The translations under genes were made by a program, and so were the position numbers. A stretch of DNA of 64,000 nt, taken from contig CANMKE010000004.1 of assembly GCA_947498325.1 (NCBI GenBank), forward strand, positions 231,488 through 295,487, written 5' to 3'. Of the stretch, positions 42,239 to 51,831 are shown piece after piece. Within the stretch, counting starts at the first letter, position 1. Each line of letters starts with the position of its first letter. This stretch comes from an uncultured Persicobacter sp. GTDB lineage: Bacteria > Bacteroidota > Bacteroidia > Cytophagales > Cyclobacteriaceae. Below the pieces are notes generated by a model. The model did no database searches and was not told the DNA's origin. It saw only the letters and a list, made by a program, of their open reading frames with translations.

Positions 42239-43435
42239 ATGAAAGGTAAACTTTGGATATTATGCCTTTGGGCGATGTTTTTTTCACTCTCCTGTAAATC
42301 CCAGGCTACTGAAACGTCGAAAGACCTCCCCGAGATCACTATGGGCGCTTCACAGACGGCGCTCTACTTCCCACTGATCAAAGATAAAAAAATTGGGATG
42401 GTCGTTAATCAGACCTCCGTAGTGGAAGGGCAACACCTCGTGGATTTCCTGTTGTCACAGAAACAGCAGGTGGTCAAGGTTTTTGCGCCGGAGCATGGGT
42501 TCCGAGGCAAAGCCGATGCCGGAGAACATGTGAAAGATGCCAAGGATACCAAAACAGGCCTGCCCGTCATTTCGCTATATGGAAAAAATAAGAAGCCTTC
42601 GGCGGAAATGCTCAAAGATATTGACGTGGTAATTTTCGACATTCAGGATGTCGGCGTTCGTTTTTACACCTACATCTCCACCCTGCACTTGGTGATGGAG
42701 GCCTGTGCCGAAAACAACAAACCGCTGATTGTCCTCGACCGCCCGAACCCCAATGGCGATTATGTGGATGGCCCCGTGCTGGAGCCCAAGTTCAAATCAT
42801 TCGTTGGAATGGATCCACTCCCTATCGTCCATGGGCTGACTATCGGCGAGCTCGCCAAGATGATCAATGGCCAAAAATGGCTCAAAAACGGCCTTCAGTG
42901 CAACCTGACGGTGGTAAAGATGAACCATTACTCCCACAAGCGTTTTTACGATTTGCCCATCAAGCCATCGCCAAATTTACCCAATTATCAGTCCATCCGA
43001 CTGTACCCGTCTTTATGCCTGTTTGAAGCCACTAACATTAGCGTTGGCCGCGGAACCACCATCCCTTTTCAGATTTATGGTTACCCAGACAAATCTGCCG
43101 GCGCTTTCTCTTTCACCCCGAAAAGCATTCCAGGGATGTCGAAACACCCTAAGTTTGAAAATCAAACCTGCTATGGTGCCGACCTCCGAGATAATATTTC
43201 GGCGAGAACCTTCACGCTCACTTACCTCCTGGACACTTACTACCATTACAAGGATAAGGAAAATTTCTTCCTCAAAAATAACTTCTTCGACAAGCTGGCA
43301 GGAACCGATGAATTAAGGCATCAGATTGAAGCCAACCTGACCGAAGATGAAATTCGCCTTTCGTGGCAAACCAACCTTACAGCCTACAAAAAAATGCGGA
43401 AACAGTACCTGCTGTATCCCGACTTTGAACTGTAA
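42239..43435 (+). CDS. namZ: DUF1343 lipoprotein, NamZ-like exo-beta-N-acetylmuramidase
   Basis: This 398-residue protein has a lipobox SLSC (Cys19), so it is envelope-anchored, and the rest is one DUF1343 domain. The domain has VVNQTSVVEG, VFAPEHGFRGKADAGEHV, VIFDIQDVGVRFYTYISTL, VLDRPNPNGDYVDGP, and the later SLCLFEATNISVGRGTTIPFQIYG. Members of this family, including Bacillus NamZ (GH171), remove terminal MurNAc from peptidoglycan fragments. This supplies substrate for the kinase-MurQ-transporter operon at 3-6 kb. It is the first gene of namZ-fmt-folA, with 16 bases to fmt. Catalytic residues were not assigned individually. Confidence 0.85.
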   Translation: MKGKLWILCLWAMFFSLSCKSQATETSKDLPEITMGASQTALYFPLIKDKKIGMVVNQTSVVEGQHLVDFLLSQKQQVVKVFAPEHGFRGKADAGEHVKDAKDTKTGLPVISLYGKNKKPSAEMLKDIDVVIFDIQDVGVRFYTYISTLHLVMEACAENNKPLIVLDRPNPNGDYVDGPVLEPKFKSFVGMDPLPIVHGLTIGELAKMINGQKWLKNGLQCNLTVVKMNHYSHKRFYDLPIKPSPNLPNYQSIRLYPSLCLFEATNISVGRGTTIPFQIYGYPDKSAGAFSFTPKSIPGMSKHPKFENQTCYGADLRDNISARTFTLTYLLDTYYHYKDKENFFLKNNFFDKLAGTDELRHQIEANLTEDEIRLSWQTNLTAYKKMRKQYLLYPDFEL

Positions 43436-43451
43436 ACAATAGCATACCAAA

Positions 43452-44366
43452 ATGAAATCACTCAAAATTATATTTATGGGTACGCCAGAATTTGCCGTAC
43501 CATCCCTGAAAGCACTTGTTGAAGCTGGAAAAAATGTGGTAGCCGTTATTACGGCACCCGACAAGCCCAAAGGCCGCGGACAAAAACTGGCCTTTTCCCC
43601 GGTAAAAGAATATGCCGTAAGCCAGGAGCTGCCGGTACTTCAGCCTACCAACCTGAAAAACCCTGCATTCCTCGAGGAACTTCGCAGTTATGAGGCCGAC
43701 CTGCAGGTGGTTGTGGCTTTCCGTATGTTGCCAGAGGCTGTATGGGATATGCCCAAAGAGGGAACCTTCAATTTGCATGCCTCCCTGCTGCCGCAATATC
43801 GTGGTGCTGCCCCAATCAACTGGGCGATTATCAATGGAGAAAAAGAAACTGGCGCCACCACTTTCATGCTCAAACATGAGATTGATACTGGCAGTGTGAT
43901 GTACCAGATTAAGGAGCCTATTCACCCAGAGGATAATGTCGGTACGGTTTACGAACGCCTGATGAACAACGGTGCGCAGCTGGTAGTAAAAACGGTCGAT
44001 AAAATTGAAAGTGGCCAGTACGATTTGGTTCCACAGAATGAGGACCAGGAACTTAAGCACGCCCCAAAAATCTTCAAGGAAACCTGTGAAATCGACTGGA
44101 ACAAAACCAGCGAAGCTATTCACAACCTGGTTCGTGGACTTTCCCCTTACCCTGCGGCATGGACACACCTTAAAGACAAAAGCCTGAAAATCTATCAGAC
44201 GGAAATCATTGACAAAGCACTTGCTGCCGGAACAGTGGACTCCGATGGAAAAACCTACCTCCACTATGGTACTGCTGATGGTGCCCTGAGCATCCTTGAC
44301 CTTCAGTTGCAAGGGAAAAAGCGCATGAAAGTAACCGATTTTTTAAGAGGATATAAATTTAACTAA
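43452..44366 (+). CDS. fmt: Methionyl-tRNA formyltransferase
   Basis: Fmt formylates Met-tRNAfMet with 10-formyl-tetrahydrofolate for translation start. The 304-residue protein begins IIFMGTPEFAVPSLKAL and has the catalytic segment NLHASLLPQYRGAAPINW (Asn107, His109) with the paired HEIDTGSV Asp near 144. The C-terminal tRNA-binding OB-like domain includes VRGLSPYPAAWT. It lies 16 bases after namZ and 4 bases before folA, so it shares a transcript with a folate enzyme, which fits its cofactor. Confidence 0.96.
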   Translation: MKSLKIIFMGTPEFAVPSLKALVEAGKNVVAVITAPDKPKGRGQKLAFSPVKEYAVSQELPVLQPTNLKNPAFLEELRSYEADLQVVVAFRMLPEAVWDMPKEGTFNLHASLLPQYRGAAPINWAIINGEKETGATTFMLKHEIDTGSVMYQIKEPIHPEDNVGTVYERLMNNGAQLVVKTVDKIESGQYDLVPQNEDQELKHAPKIFKETCEIDWNKTSEAIHNLVRGLSPYPAAWTHLKDKSLKIYQTEIIDKALAAGTVDSDGKTYLHYGTADGALSILDLQLQGKKRMKVTDFLRGYKFN

Positions 44367-44370
44367 GTCG

Positions 44371-44859
44371 ATGCAAATCAATGTTATCGTTGCCACAGGA
44401 AAAAACCTGGCAATAGGCAAAGACGGGCAGATGCCCTGGCACTTACCTGCCGACCTAAAGTACTTCAAGAAAACAACCCTCGGCCACCCCGTCATTATGG
44501 GGCGTAAAACCTATGAGTCTATCGGGCGCCCACTGCCTGGCAGACTCAATATTGTGGTCAGCAGAAACCATGAATATCAAGCGAAAGGATGCCAGACGGT
44601 ATCTTCGCTCCCTGAAGCCTTTGCGCTGGCCAAAACTGAAAACGAGCAGGCCTGTTTCATGATTGGCGGCGGGCAATTGTATCAGGAAATCATTCCTCTC
44701 GCCGACCGCTTGTTCATCACTGAAATTCAGGAAAACTTTGAAGCCGACACCTTCTTCCCTGCCGTGGGAGCAGAATGGAAAGAGGTGGAAAGAACAGTAC
44801 ATCAGGCGGATGAAAAAAACCCTTACGACTACCACTTTGTGGTCTATGAAAAAGCATGA
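44371..44859 (+). CDS. folA: Dihydrofolate reductase
   Basis: DHFR reduces dihydrofolate with NADPH in the cytosol. The 162-residue protein has the substrate loop NLAIGKDGQMPWHLPADLKYFK, the NADPH-binding VIMGRKTYESIGRPLPGRLNIVVSR, the glycine pair in CFMIGGGQLYQEIIPLADRL and FVITEI-like strands. All are in canonical order for a chromosomal type I enzyme. It begins 4 bases after fmt. A 136-base gap with a partial inverted repeat separates it from the acyltransferase gene. Confidence 0.96.
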   Translation: MQINVIVATGKNLAIGKDGQMPWHLPADLKYFKKTTLGHPVIMGRKTYESIGRPLPGRLNIVVSRNHEYQAKGCQTVSSLPEAFALAKTENEQACFMIGGGQLYQEIIPLADRLFITEIQENFEADTFFPAVGAEWKEVERTVHQADEKNPYDYHFVVYEKA

Positions 44860-44995
44860 TCGCTCACCTATTGAATATTTTCGGGGATAATGTGGAAATT
44901 ATTACTCATCCGCAAAGGATAATTCCCGATTGACTGCCCATGCAGCAGCAATTATCACTAACTTACCCTCGCAATTTAAATTATACCTTATTTAC

Positions 44996-46156
44996 ATGAT
45001 AGATACTTCCGAATTTGATGCCATACGCCCATACCGGGACCACGAGGTAGCTCAAGCGCTCAAGGAGCTTATGTCTTCTGATTTTCTGTCGGAAGCTTTG
45101 CACTTTTTTTTCCCCAACCAAAATCGGGAACAAATCATTCAGTTTGTAAATAACATTAATGATATCAACAGCTTCCAACGCAATGTTATCGTGTCGTTTC
45201 TCGATAATATGCTGAAAACCCAGATCAATGAGTTCTCTCATGCCGGGATGGAAGCCTGTGCCCCTCAAACTCCAGGTTTATACATCTCCAATCACCGAGA
45301 TATTATCCTGGACTCTGGCCTACTGAATTATGCACTGCTGAAAGCTGGTTTTCAGACCACTGAAATCGCTATCGGCTCCAACCTGCTCGAACACCCTGAC
45401 GTCAAAAGACTCGCCCGCCTGAACAAAAGCTTTGTGGTTCACCGCAATGTACCACCAAAGGAGATGTACGCCATCTCCCAGCGATTGTCCAACTACATCA
45501 TGCACCAAATTACCCAGGAACAGCAGTCCATCTGGATTGCCCAAAGGGAAGGACGTGCAAAAGATGGGAACGATTTCACACAGACAGGCCTGCTGAAAAT
45601 GCTGAATATGTCGGGAGGAAAAGACATCAAAGCCACTTTCCGTGAATTGAACATCCGTCCTTTCGCCATCAGTTATGAGTATGATCCCTGTGATGCCCTC
45701 AAGGCTCAGGAGGAATACAACAAATCCATGAACCCAGATCATAAAAAAGGGGCCCTGGATGATATCATCTCGATGCAAACCGGCCTGAAAGAATACAAGG
45801 GTAACGTACATATTGGCTTTGCCGAATGCCTGAACGATCACCTCGAGGACCTGGATCAGATCAAAAACCGTAACGAATACATTTTTGCGGTTGCCAAGAG
45901 AATCGACAACCTGATTCATTATAACTACAAACTGTGGCCTTCAAACTACATTTGTGCCGATATGATCTCGCAATCGCAGCCGTTCAAGGATTACTACACC
46001 CCTGCACAGAAAGCGGAATTCATGACTTATATTGAAAACAAAATCTTGCAGATCAATGGGCACGTGGAGGCATATATGCCGTATATTCTTAGAATGTATG
46101 CCAACCCTTTAACCAACTACTATCAGGCCAAGGCATCCCTTGAAAAAGAAGGTTAA
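44996..46156 (+). CDS. PlsC-like 1-acylglycerol-3-phosphate acyltransferase family protein
   Basis: The ATG at 44996 (MIDTSEFDAIRPYRD) gives 386 residues; the frame runs 22 codons further upstream without expected homology. The glycerolipid acyltransferase motif NHX4D is in SNHRDIILD near residue 100, and the second block is IWIAQREGRAKDGNDFTQTGLLKM. It is longer than PlsC (about 240). It resembles the larger Bacteroidota acyltransferases annotated as glycerol acyltransferases, with a helical C-terminus and no clear membrane helix. It likely acylates a phospholipid or other polar lipid at the inner membrane. It lies 20 bases before cinA. Confidence 0.82.
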   Translation: MIDTSEFDAIRPYRDHEVAQALKELMSSDFLSEALHFFFPNQNREQIIQFVNNINDINSFQRNVIVSFLDNMLKTQINEFSHAGMEACAPQTPGLYISNHRDIILDSGLLNYALLKAGFQTTEIAIGSNLLEHPDVKRLARLNKSFVVHRNVPPKEMYAISQRLSNYIMHQITQEQQSIWIAQREGRAKDGNDFTQTGLLKMLNMSGGKDIKATFRELNIRPFAISYEYDPCDALKAQEEYNKSMNPDHKKGALDDIISMQTGLKEYKGNVHIGFAECLNDHLEDLDQIKNRNEYIFAVAKRIDNLIHYNYKLWPSNYICADMISQSQPFKDYYTPAQKAEFMTYIENKILQINGHVEAYMPYILRMYANPLTNYYQAKASLEKEG

Positions 46157-46176
46157 TCCATAAATTTTAAATTGAT

Positions 46177-47430
46177 ATGCAAATATACGCTGAGCTCCTC
46201 ACCATCGGGGACGAGTTACTTTATGGTCAAACACTCGATACCAATACCCATTGGATGAGTGGTCAGCTGGACCAATTAGGCATTAAGGTCATCAGAAAAA
46301 CGACCGTTGGAGATGTTAGAGAGGAGATGTTGCAAGCCTTTAAAGAAGCTGAAGAGCGTGCGCATATCACTTTAATTACCGGCGGACTCGGCCCGACGAA
46401 CGACGACCTGACCAAACCACTGCTTGCGGAATTTTTCGACAGCGAAATGGCCATGCACCCTGAAGCACAGGAAGAGGTCAGCCGTTATTTTAAAAGCCGT
46501 GGGCGAGAAGTTACCGGGCTGAATTTACTCCAGGCCGAGTTGCCGATCAAGTGCACGAAAATATCGAACCATAATGGCACAGCCCCGGGAATGTGGTTTG
46601 AACGCAATGGCCGTGTGTTTGTCAGTATGCCTGGTGTACCACATGAAATGCGCCTGATGATGCAGGAAACCGTCCTCCCTAAGTTACAGCAAAAGTTTGC
46701 CCTGCCCGTGATTGTCCATCGGATGATCAAGACCGCAGGAATTGGGGAGTCCTTCCTTGCTGAAATTATCAAAACCTGGGAAGACCAGCTGCCAGCACAT
46801 ATCAAGCTCGCCTACCTGCCTTCCCCTGCACAGGTAAAATTACGCCTGACAGCCACCGGCGAAGATAAAACACTACTCACCACAGCCATCGATGCTGAGG
46901 TCGAGAAGCTGTTGCCTTTGGCACATCCCTATGTTTTTGGCTTTGATGAAGACACCCTGGAATCTATCATTGGTAAATTACTGATGGAAAAAGACCTGAC
47001 ATTGGCTACCGCAGAAAGCTGCACAGGGGGTAATATTGCCCACCTGATTACTTCAGTGCCCGGAGCATCAGCTTATTATCAGGGCAGCATTGTTGCCTAC
47101 CAAAATGAGGTAAAAGTCCGCATGCTGAACGTCAATCAGGCCACCCTCGATGCCCATGGCGCTGTTTCCGAACAAACCATTATTGAAATGGCCGAGGGAG
47201 TACGCAAGACCCTCAATACCGATATCGGAATTGCCACCAGTGGCATTGCCGGACCTTCGGGAGGTACAGAAGAAAAACCGGTGGGAACAGTATGGATCGC
47301 CCTCTCTGACGGCGAGCAAACCATCACCAAAAAGTACCTGATGGGTAAAAATCGAGACTGGAATATCAAGCTCAGTTCTTTCAGTGCGCTGAACCTCCTT
47401 CAGCGTTATTTAAACGGAACTTGGAAATAA
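46177..47430 (+). CDS. cinA: CinA-family nicotinamide-nucleotide amidohydrolase
   Basis: The 417-residue protein has both CinA domains. The N-terminal MoCF-like (COG1058) part has TIGDELLYGQTLDTNTHWM and GGLGPTNDDLTKP, with GTAPGMWFE and MPGVPHEM. The C-terminal PncC/CinA domain has TAESCTGGNIAHLITSVPGAS, YQGSIVAYQNEVK and TSGIAGPSGGTEEKPVGTV. The enzyme recycles NMN to NaMN, and the N-domain can act on ADP-ribose. It is the last gene before a terminator. Confidence 0.95.
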   Translation: MQIYAELLTIGDELLYGQTLDTNTHWMSGQLDQLGIKVIRKTTVGDVREEMLQAFKEAEERAHITLITGGLGPTNDDLTKPLLAEFFDSEMAMHPEAQEEVSRYFKSRGREVTGLNLLQAELPIKCTKISNHNGTAPGMWFERNGRVFVSMPGVPHEMRLMMQETVLPKLQQKFALPVIVHRMIKTAGIGESFLAEIIKTWEDQLPAHIKLAYLPSPAQVKLRLTATGEDKTLLTTAIDAEVEKLLPLAHPYVFGFDEDTLESIIGKLLMEKDLTLATAESCTGGNIAHLITSVPGASAYYQGSIVAYQNEVKVRMLNVNQATLDAHGAVSEQTIIEMAEGVRKTLNTDIGIATSGIAGPSGGTEEKPVGTVWIALSDGEQTITKKYLMGKNRDWNIKLSSFSALNLLQRYLNGTWK

Positions 47431-47444
47431 GCTATTTAAACAAT

Positions 47445-47489
47445 GCCCTCAATTGATTATATTTACAATAGTCAGATGAGGGCTTTTTA
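47445..47489 (+). terminator. Terminator of the namZ-to-cinA group
   Basis: GCCCTCA (47445-47451) pairs with TGAGGGC (47477-47483) around a 25-base loop and is followed by T. Confidence 0.75.
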
Positions 47490-47623
47490 TTTTTGAACGA
47501 TTCACAGAATAATCATTGGTAATCGCTCAATTTTGACAAAGATGATTTTTATCAAAATCATCGAATCAAGAAACGAAATTTGGAATCAGACACTTTTTTG
47601 GTGTCTATTAGCAATTTTTTGAC

Positions 47624-49243
47624 ATGGCAATTGTAGAAATGGTATTACCCGCAATGGGTGAAAGTGTATTTGAGGCAACCGTCAATTCATGGCTTAAAGG
47701 AATTGGTGAAAATGTCGATCAAGACGAAGCGCTCCTTGAAGTTGCGACGGACAAGGTGGACACCGAGGTGCCTGCTTCACACGCTGGTACGCTTCACGAA
47801 ATATTGGTTCAAGAGGGTGAAATTGCAAAAATTGGACAACCGATAGCATTGATCAATACCGCAGAAGAGACGCCTTCAAAAAATGAGGCTACTCCAAAAG
47901 TGGAGGCTGCACCGCAAGCCACTGCCGCTACCGATCAGGAGATGGTATTGTCGCCGATGGGTGAGAGCGTTTTTGAAGCGACCGTCAATACGTGGTTATT
48001 CGCCGAAGGCGATCAGGTTACTGCTGACGAATCCCTGCTGGAAGTCGCCACTGACAAAGTGGATACAGAAGTTCCTGCGGCTTTCAGTGGCATCCTGAAA
48101 ACCATCCTTGTAAAAGAAGGAGAAGTGGCTAAAATCGGTGAACCGATCGCCATTATCACTACCGCTGAAGGAGGCCAGGCCACCGTTTCGGCACCTGCTG
48201 AACAGGGCAAGGATACTGCCAAGGCAGAAATTTCCCCAGCTCAGGAAGCTCAGGCAAGCCCTGTGGCCAATATCAGCAGAAAAGAATTAACCGCTAAGGG
48301 AGAACGTTTTTACTCTCCGCTGGTGAAGAAAATCGCCCTTACCGAGGGTATCTCTGCCGAAGAACTCGAGCAGGTAGCAGGAACGGGACTTCATGGAAGG
48401 GTCACCAAAAAAGACATGATGAACCACCTTGCTGACCGCGGACAACGTACCAGTACGGCAAAACCCGCTGCTGCAGCAACAAAATCGGCACCAGTCATGA
48501 ACAGCCAGCCGCTCGTTCAGGCTACCGCAGGACAAAACGATGAAATTGTGCAAATGGATCGTATGCGCAAGATGATCGCCGACAGAATGGTGGATTCCAA
48601 GCGTCAGGCACCACACGTTTCCTCTTTTGTGGAGGCTGATGTTTCTGAAATCGTTCAGTGGAGAAATACCAATAAAACGGCCTTCCAACAACGATACAGC
48701 CAAAAACTCACCTTCACTCCTATCTTTGTGCAGGCGATTGTAAAAGCTATCCAGGATTATCCGGCGATCAACGCCTCGGTGGATGGCGATAAAATCATCA
48801 TCAGAAAAGACATCAATATCGGAATTGCCGTTGCCCTGCCTTCGGGGAACCTGATTGTACCCGTTATTAAAAATGCCGACCGCCTTTCACTTGCTGGTTT
48901 GGCAGAAAAAGTGAACGATCTGGCAAAGCGCGCAAGAGAGAATAAACTGACGCCAGACGATCTATCGGGTGGTACTTATACCGTGAGTAATATTGGTTCG
49001 TTCGGTAATATTGCCGGCACACCAATCATCATGCAGCCACAGGTAGCCATTATGGCGCTGGGGGCAATTGTGAAAAAACCTGCCGTAGTGGAAACCCCAC
49101 AGGGCGATTTTATAGGCATCCGCCAAAAGATGATCCTCTCCCACTCTTATGATCACCGTGTGGTAGATGGGCAACTCGGAGGCCTGTTTGTCAAGAGAGT
49201 AAGCGATTACCTCGAAGCCTGGAACAAAGATGTTCAGTTGTAA
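47624..49243 (+). CDS. 2-oxo acid dehydrogenase E2 acyltransferase with two lipoyl domains
   Basis: This 539-residue E2 core has two lipoyl domains in tandem (about 1-78 and 106-183), each with the lipoylated Lys in TDKVDTEVP (Lys44 and Lys145). An E1/E3-binding domain follows (about 225-265, YSPLVKKIALTEGIS and LHGRVTKKDM), then an Ala/Pro linker and a catalytic domain ending in HSYDHRVVDG with the active-site His and Asp. The DKVDTEVP type is commonest in branched-chain or 2-oxoglutarate enzymes. E1 and E3 genes are not adjacent, so the substrate is open. It has its own terminator. Confidence 0.92.
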   Translation: MAIVEMVLPAMGESVFEATVNSWLKGIGENVDQDEALLEVATDKVDTEVPASHAGTLHEILVQEGEIAKIGQPIALINTAEETPSKNEATPKVEAAPQATAATDQEMVLSPMGESVFEATVNTWLFAEGDQVTADESLLEVATDKVDTEVPAAFSGILKTILVKEGEVAKIGEPIAIITTAEGGQATVSAPAEQGKDTAKAEISPAQEAQASPVANISRKELTAKGERFYSPLVKKIALTEGISAEELEQVAGTGLHGRVTKKDMMNHLADRGQRTSTAKPAAAATKSAPVMNSQPLVQATAGQNDEIVQMDRMRKMIADRMVDSKRQAPHVSSFVEADVSEIVQWRNTNKTAFQQRYSQKLTFTPIFVQAIVKAIQDYPAINASVDGDKIIIRKDINIGIAVALPSGNLIVPVIKNADRLSLAGLAEKVNDLAKRARENKLTPDDLSGGTYTVSNIGSFGNIAGTPIIMQPQVAIMALGAIVKKPAVVETPQGDFIGIRQKMILSHSYDHRVVDGQLGGLFVKRVSDYLEAWNKDVQL

Positions 49244-49255
49244 ATCCTGATATTT

Positions 49256-49349
49256 CCACGGAATAAATTCCATGTCTATTGCGAAAAGTCCTTTCAGGAC
49301 TGGTGTACCGAAGGTGCATTTCAAAATAGCTTCGGATTTTAACCCGAAG
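49256..49349 (+). repeat. REP-like dispersed repeat, copy B
   Basis: This is the plus-strand counterpart of 833-927, with the same order of hairpins: CCACGG...CCATG, AGTCC-TTTCA-GGACT, and CTTCGG...CCGAAG around TTTTAA. It lies 12 bases after the E2 stop and before the terminator, so it is transcribed with the E2 mRNA. Confidence 0.7.
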
Positions 49350-49371
49350 AAACAAACCATCATACAAAAGC

Positions 49372-49407
49372 AAAGGCAGTGAAGATCAAACTTCACTGCC
49401 TTTTTTA
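49372..49407 (+). terminator. Terminator of the E2 gene
   Basis: AAAGGCAGTGAAG (49372-49384) pairs perfectly with 49391-49403 and runs into T. Confidence 0.9.
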
Positions 49408-49579
49408 TTTAACTAATCGCAGTTATGCAAAGAAAAGAACACCGCCCCCACCACAGAAGCAGTGTTTCAAAAATATTATGAATTGTAATTGCTTTAATAT
49501 GGTATTGCCTGAACAGTATAAGTCTATATGGTCAAGCGCAATTTCATTTTATCTATAGTTTTTTCCCTTATCAGGAAAA

Positions 49580-51787
49580 TTACACACCGGATTCTTGACC
49601 ATCATCTTGGCGCTCTGCCTGCTGACAATATTCAATACCCGTCAACTTTTCACTCAAAGAAAATACATTTCCTCTTGTCCACCCTTCAGCAGTTCTATTA
49701 CAAACCACATGAACTGAAAAGCTAATATCTTGAATACAATCAGCGCCACTGTAATTAAAATCAGCAATATTCACTCGCTGCTCTCCACTGATAATCTGAT
49801 CTTTAGTTAAGAAAATGCCAATCTGATCTCTGTTATCATCGTATTGTCTTCCATTCTTGAACCATAATTGTAACCCGCCGTTCTCTGCAATTTTTAGTTC
49901 GTCTACATCTATATTCCAATTTAAAACAATTTCTTTAGTGTCTTCATCATATCTAAAGTCAAAATCTACTTCAGATATTTCACAACCACATCTATCAAAT
50001 GCTGACACAAAGTTCACATCATACCCGTCAGAATCAGAATCTTCTGTAAAATCAACAATTTTAATCCATGCGAATGAATCTCCCACGTAATTTAGTAAAC
50101 TTAACTCATTATTCGCAATCCCCACATCTCCAACGCAAACCCAACCATTTTTGCTCTCTAAGCCAAATTCATAGTACTTCGTATCTTCATTCGGTAAAAT
50201 ATATACCTTTGCTTTTTCCGGATATGCAGAGTGCGCCTTATCCACGGTAGGATAACTATGTTTTTTATTCCATGAAGTCTCTACCACCTGCAGAAATGAC
50301 GATTCGGTCACATTCATCGGTTTTGGCAACCTCATTAGTAGCATTCCACTATTTCCACCCAACGTTACAAACTTTTGAGCCTTCTTTCTGAAATCTGCAA
50401 TATCAGCATTCGCTGAATTGTTTCGAGATTCTTTATAATCTGAAAATGAGTCCCCTTCATCAATTTCACTAATCTCAGGGTCATATTCTGCTCGACGATA
50501 TAACTTCACTTCTGCATATTGATGAGTAGCAACACCTTTCATTTCTTTATAATCCCAATATGCTCTGTAACTATCCGGACCATCAATTTCCCGTGAATTC
50601 AACCCATCTCCATTCTCGGAATTTATATCAAAAACCTGCGCAGAAGCCATATCACCCCAGTTATGTCGGGAATCAGATGGCACGGCCCAGCCAGCGGGAA
50701 CAGTACTCGGCCATTGGATTGTTGGATTGGCCAACGCAACGCCATTTCCACTAATTGAATACACCAAAAATTCCTTTTTCTTATGGTTGGAAGTGATCAC
50801 ATAGTTATCTCCTACCAGTGCAGCACCTGTTACTTTCCCTGCGCCGAAGCTGTGCTTCCCTTCTTCATTACCTCTTGCATCTTGAAGACGGAACATCTTA
50901 CGTGCATTCAAGCTGATCGCATTTTCATATTCTCCTGAAGGAACATCACCAAACTTCAGATCCACCAACATAGCGGCACCCCCATGTGCTTGCGTAAAAG
51001 AGATTAGCACCTCATGTTCAAAACCATCAGTTTCATCAGCATTCTGTGTGAAAAGAATATCCCCACCTTTAAAAATAGGATTCTTTATATATGATCCCTG
51101 ATCCTCATCCATGTACTCCACGTAGGCAGGGTCTTCATCTTCCTCATCAACAGCTAAAAACTCACCATCTTGTACAGTTAATTTATGCGCCCAAACTTTA
51201 CTCACCGATGCGTCTTTTGCCTCAGTGATAATGTTATTATTTTTTGTTTCTGAACGATCCACAGAGATACGATAAAAACAAGATGACTTGCCACTCTTAC
51301 CTGCGACAAACAAGAAGTCATTCTGATCGAAATCAACCTGCGTCAGCTTTACTCCTTTCTCTCCTGTTTCAGCAGAATAGAGCCCGAGTGTATAATGCTC
51401 CCCTTCTCCTGTTTCCATATTATAATCCATACCGAAAAAATGAATCAGCCCCTGCCCCCCATTATTCACCACGGTAACATATCGCTTACCATCAACAGGA
51501 TCCAAGCTTGCAGGAGAAACAGCCATATGACTACCACCTTTTACTTTTGCAAAAGGGGTAAGTGTAGCATTTCCCGTTAATCCCTGAAAATCATATTTTA
51601 CCTTATAGATATATGACCAGCCATTTCTCGAATCCAAGAAAAACACATGCTCATTAAAAGGCATACGGAGGGACTCTTCCGGTTCCCGATCAGGGCTGTT
51701 GACATCAGCGAACTGATCCTTACAGGAAATCATTAGGCCACTTACTAAAAGAAGTAAGCCCAGCATCAATTTTGAAAAATCGCGCAT
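49580..51787 (-). CDS. Large orphan lipoprotein of unknown function
   Basis: The start at 51787 (MRDFSKLMLGLLLLVSGLMISC) gives 735 residues with lipobox MISC; another ATG lies one codon upstream and the frame extends 13 codons. The mature protein is acidic, rich in Asp, Glu, Asn and aromatic residues. Segments such as FFLDSRNGWSYIYKVKYDF, HMAVSPASLDPVDGKRYVTVVNNGGQGLIHFF and GAALVGDNYVITSNHKKKEFLVYSI resemble repeated beta-propeller-like blades. The Cys-rich piece DRCGCEISEVDFDFRYDED and a C-terminal beta region follow. I recognise no named domain. It is transcribed alone on the minus strand, and is more AT-rich than nearby genes. Confidence 0.7.
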   Translation of the reverse strand: MRDFSKLMLGLLLLVSGLMISCKDQFADVNSPDREPEESLRMPFNEHVFFLDSRNGWSYIYKVKYDFQGLTGNATLTPFAKVKGGSHMAVSPASLDPVDGKRYVTVVNNGGQGLIHFFGMDYNMETGEGEHYTLGLYSAETGEKGVKLTQVDFDQNDFLFVAGKSGKSSCFYRISVDRSETKNNNIITEAKDASVSKVWAHKLTVQDGEFLAVDEEDEDPAYVEYMDEDQGSYIKNPIFKGGDILFTQNADETDGFEHEVLISFTQAHGGAAMLVDLKFGDVPSGEYENAISLNARKMFRLQDARGNEEGKHSFGAGKVTGAALVGDNYVITSNHKKKEFLVYSISGNGVALANPTIQWPSTVPAGWAVPSDSRHNWGDMASAQVFDINSENGDGLNSREIDGPDSYRAYWDYKEMKGVATHQYAEVKLYRRAEYDPEISEIDEGDSFSDYKESRNNSANADIADFRKKAQKFVTLGGNSGMLLMRLPKPMNVTESSFLQVVETSWNKKHSYPTVDKAHSAYPEKAKVYILPNEDTKYYEFGLESKNGWVCVGDVGIANNELSLLNYVGDSFAWIKIVDFTEDSDSDGYDVNFVSAFDRCGCEISEVDFDFRYDEDTKEIVLNWNIDVDELKIAENGGLQLWFKNGRQYDDNRDQIGIFLTKDQIISGEQRVNIADFNYSGADCIQDISFSVHVVCNRTAEGWTRGNVFSLSEKLTGIEYCQQAERQDDGQESGV

Positions 51788-51823
51788 CATAAGTGTACAG
51801 TTAAGGTTTAATGTTGTAATTAT

Positions 51824-51831
51824 CAAACTTA
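51824..51831 (-). promoter_or_regulatory. Candidate -7 box of the large lipoprotein gene
   Basis: The minus strand reads TAAGTTTG, a match to TAnnTTTG. The start point near 51816 would leave a leader of about 30 bases to the ATG at 51787 and excludes the longer N-terminus. No -33 box is clear. Confidence 0.45.

Larger units (their letters stand above)
49244..49579. other. Intergenic region after the E2 gene
   Basis: This 336-base region holds REP-like copy B (49256-49349) and the E2 terminator (49372-49407). The rest shows nothing recognisable, and no terminator for the minus-strand lipoprotein gene was found. Confidence 0.6.
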
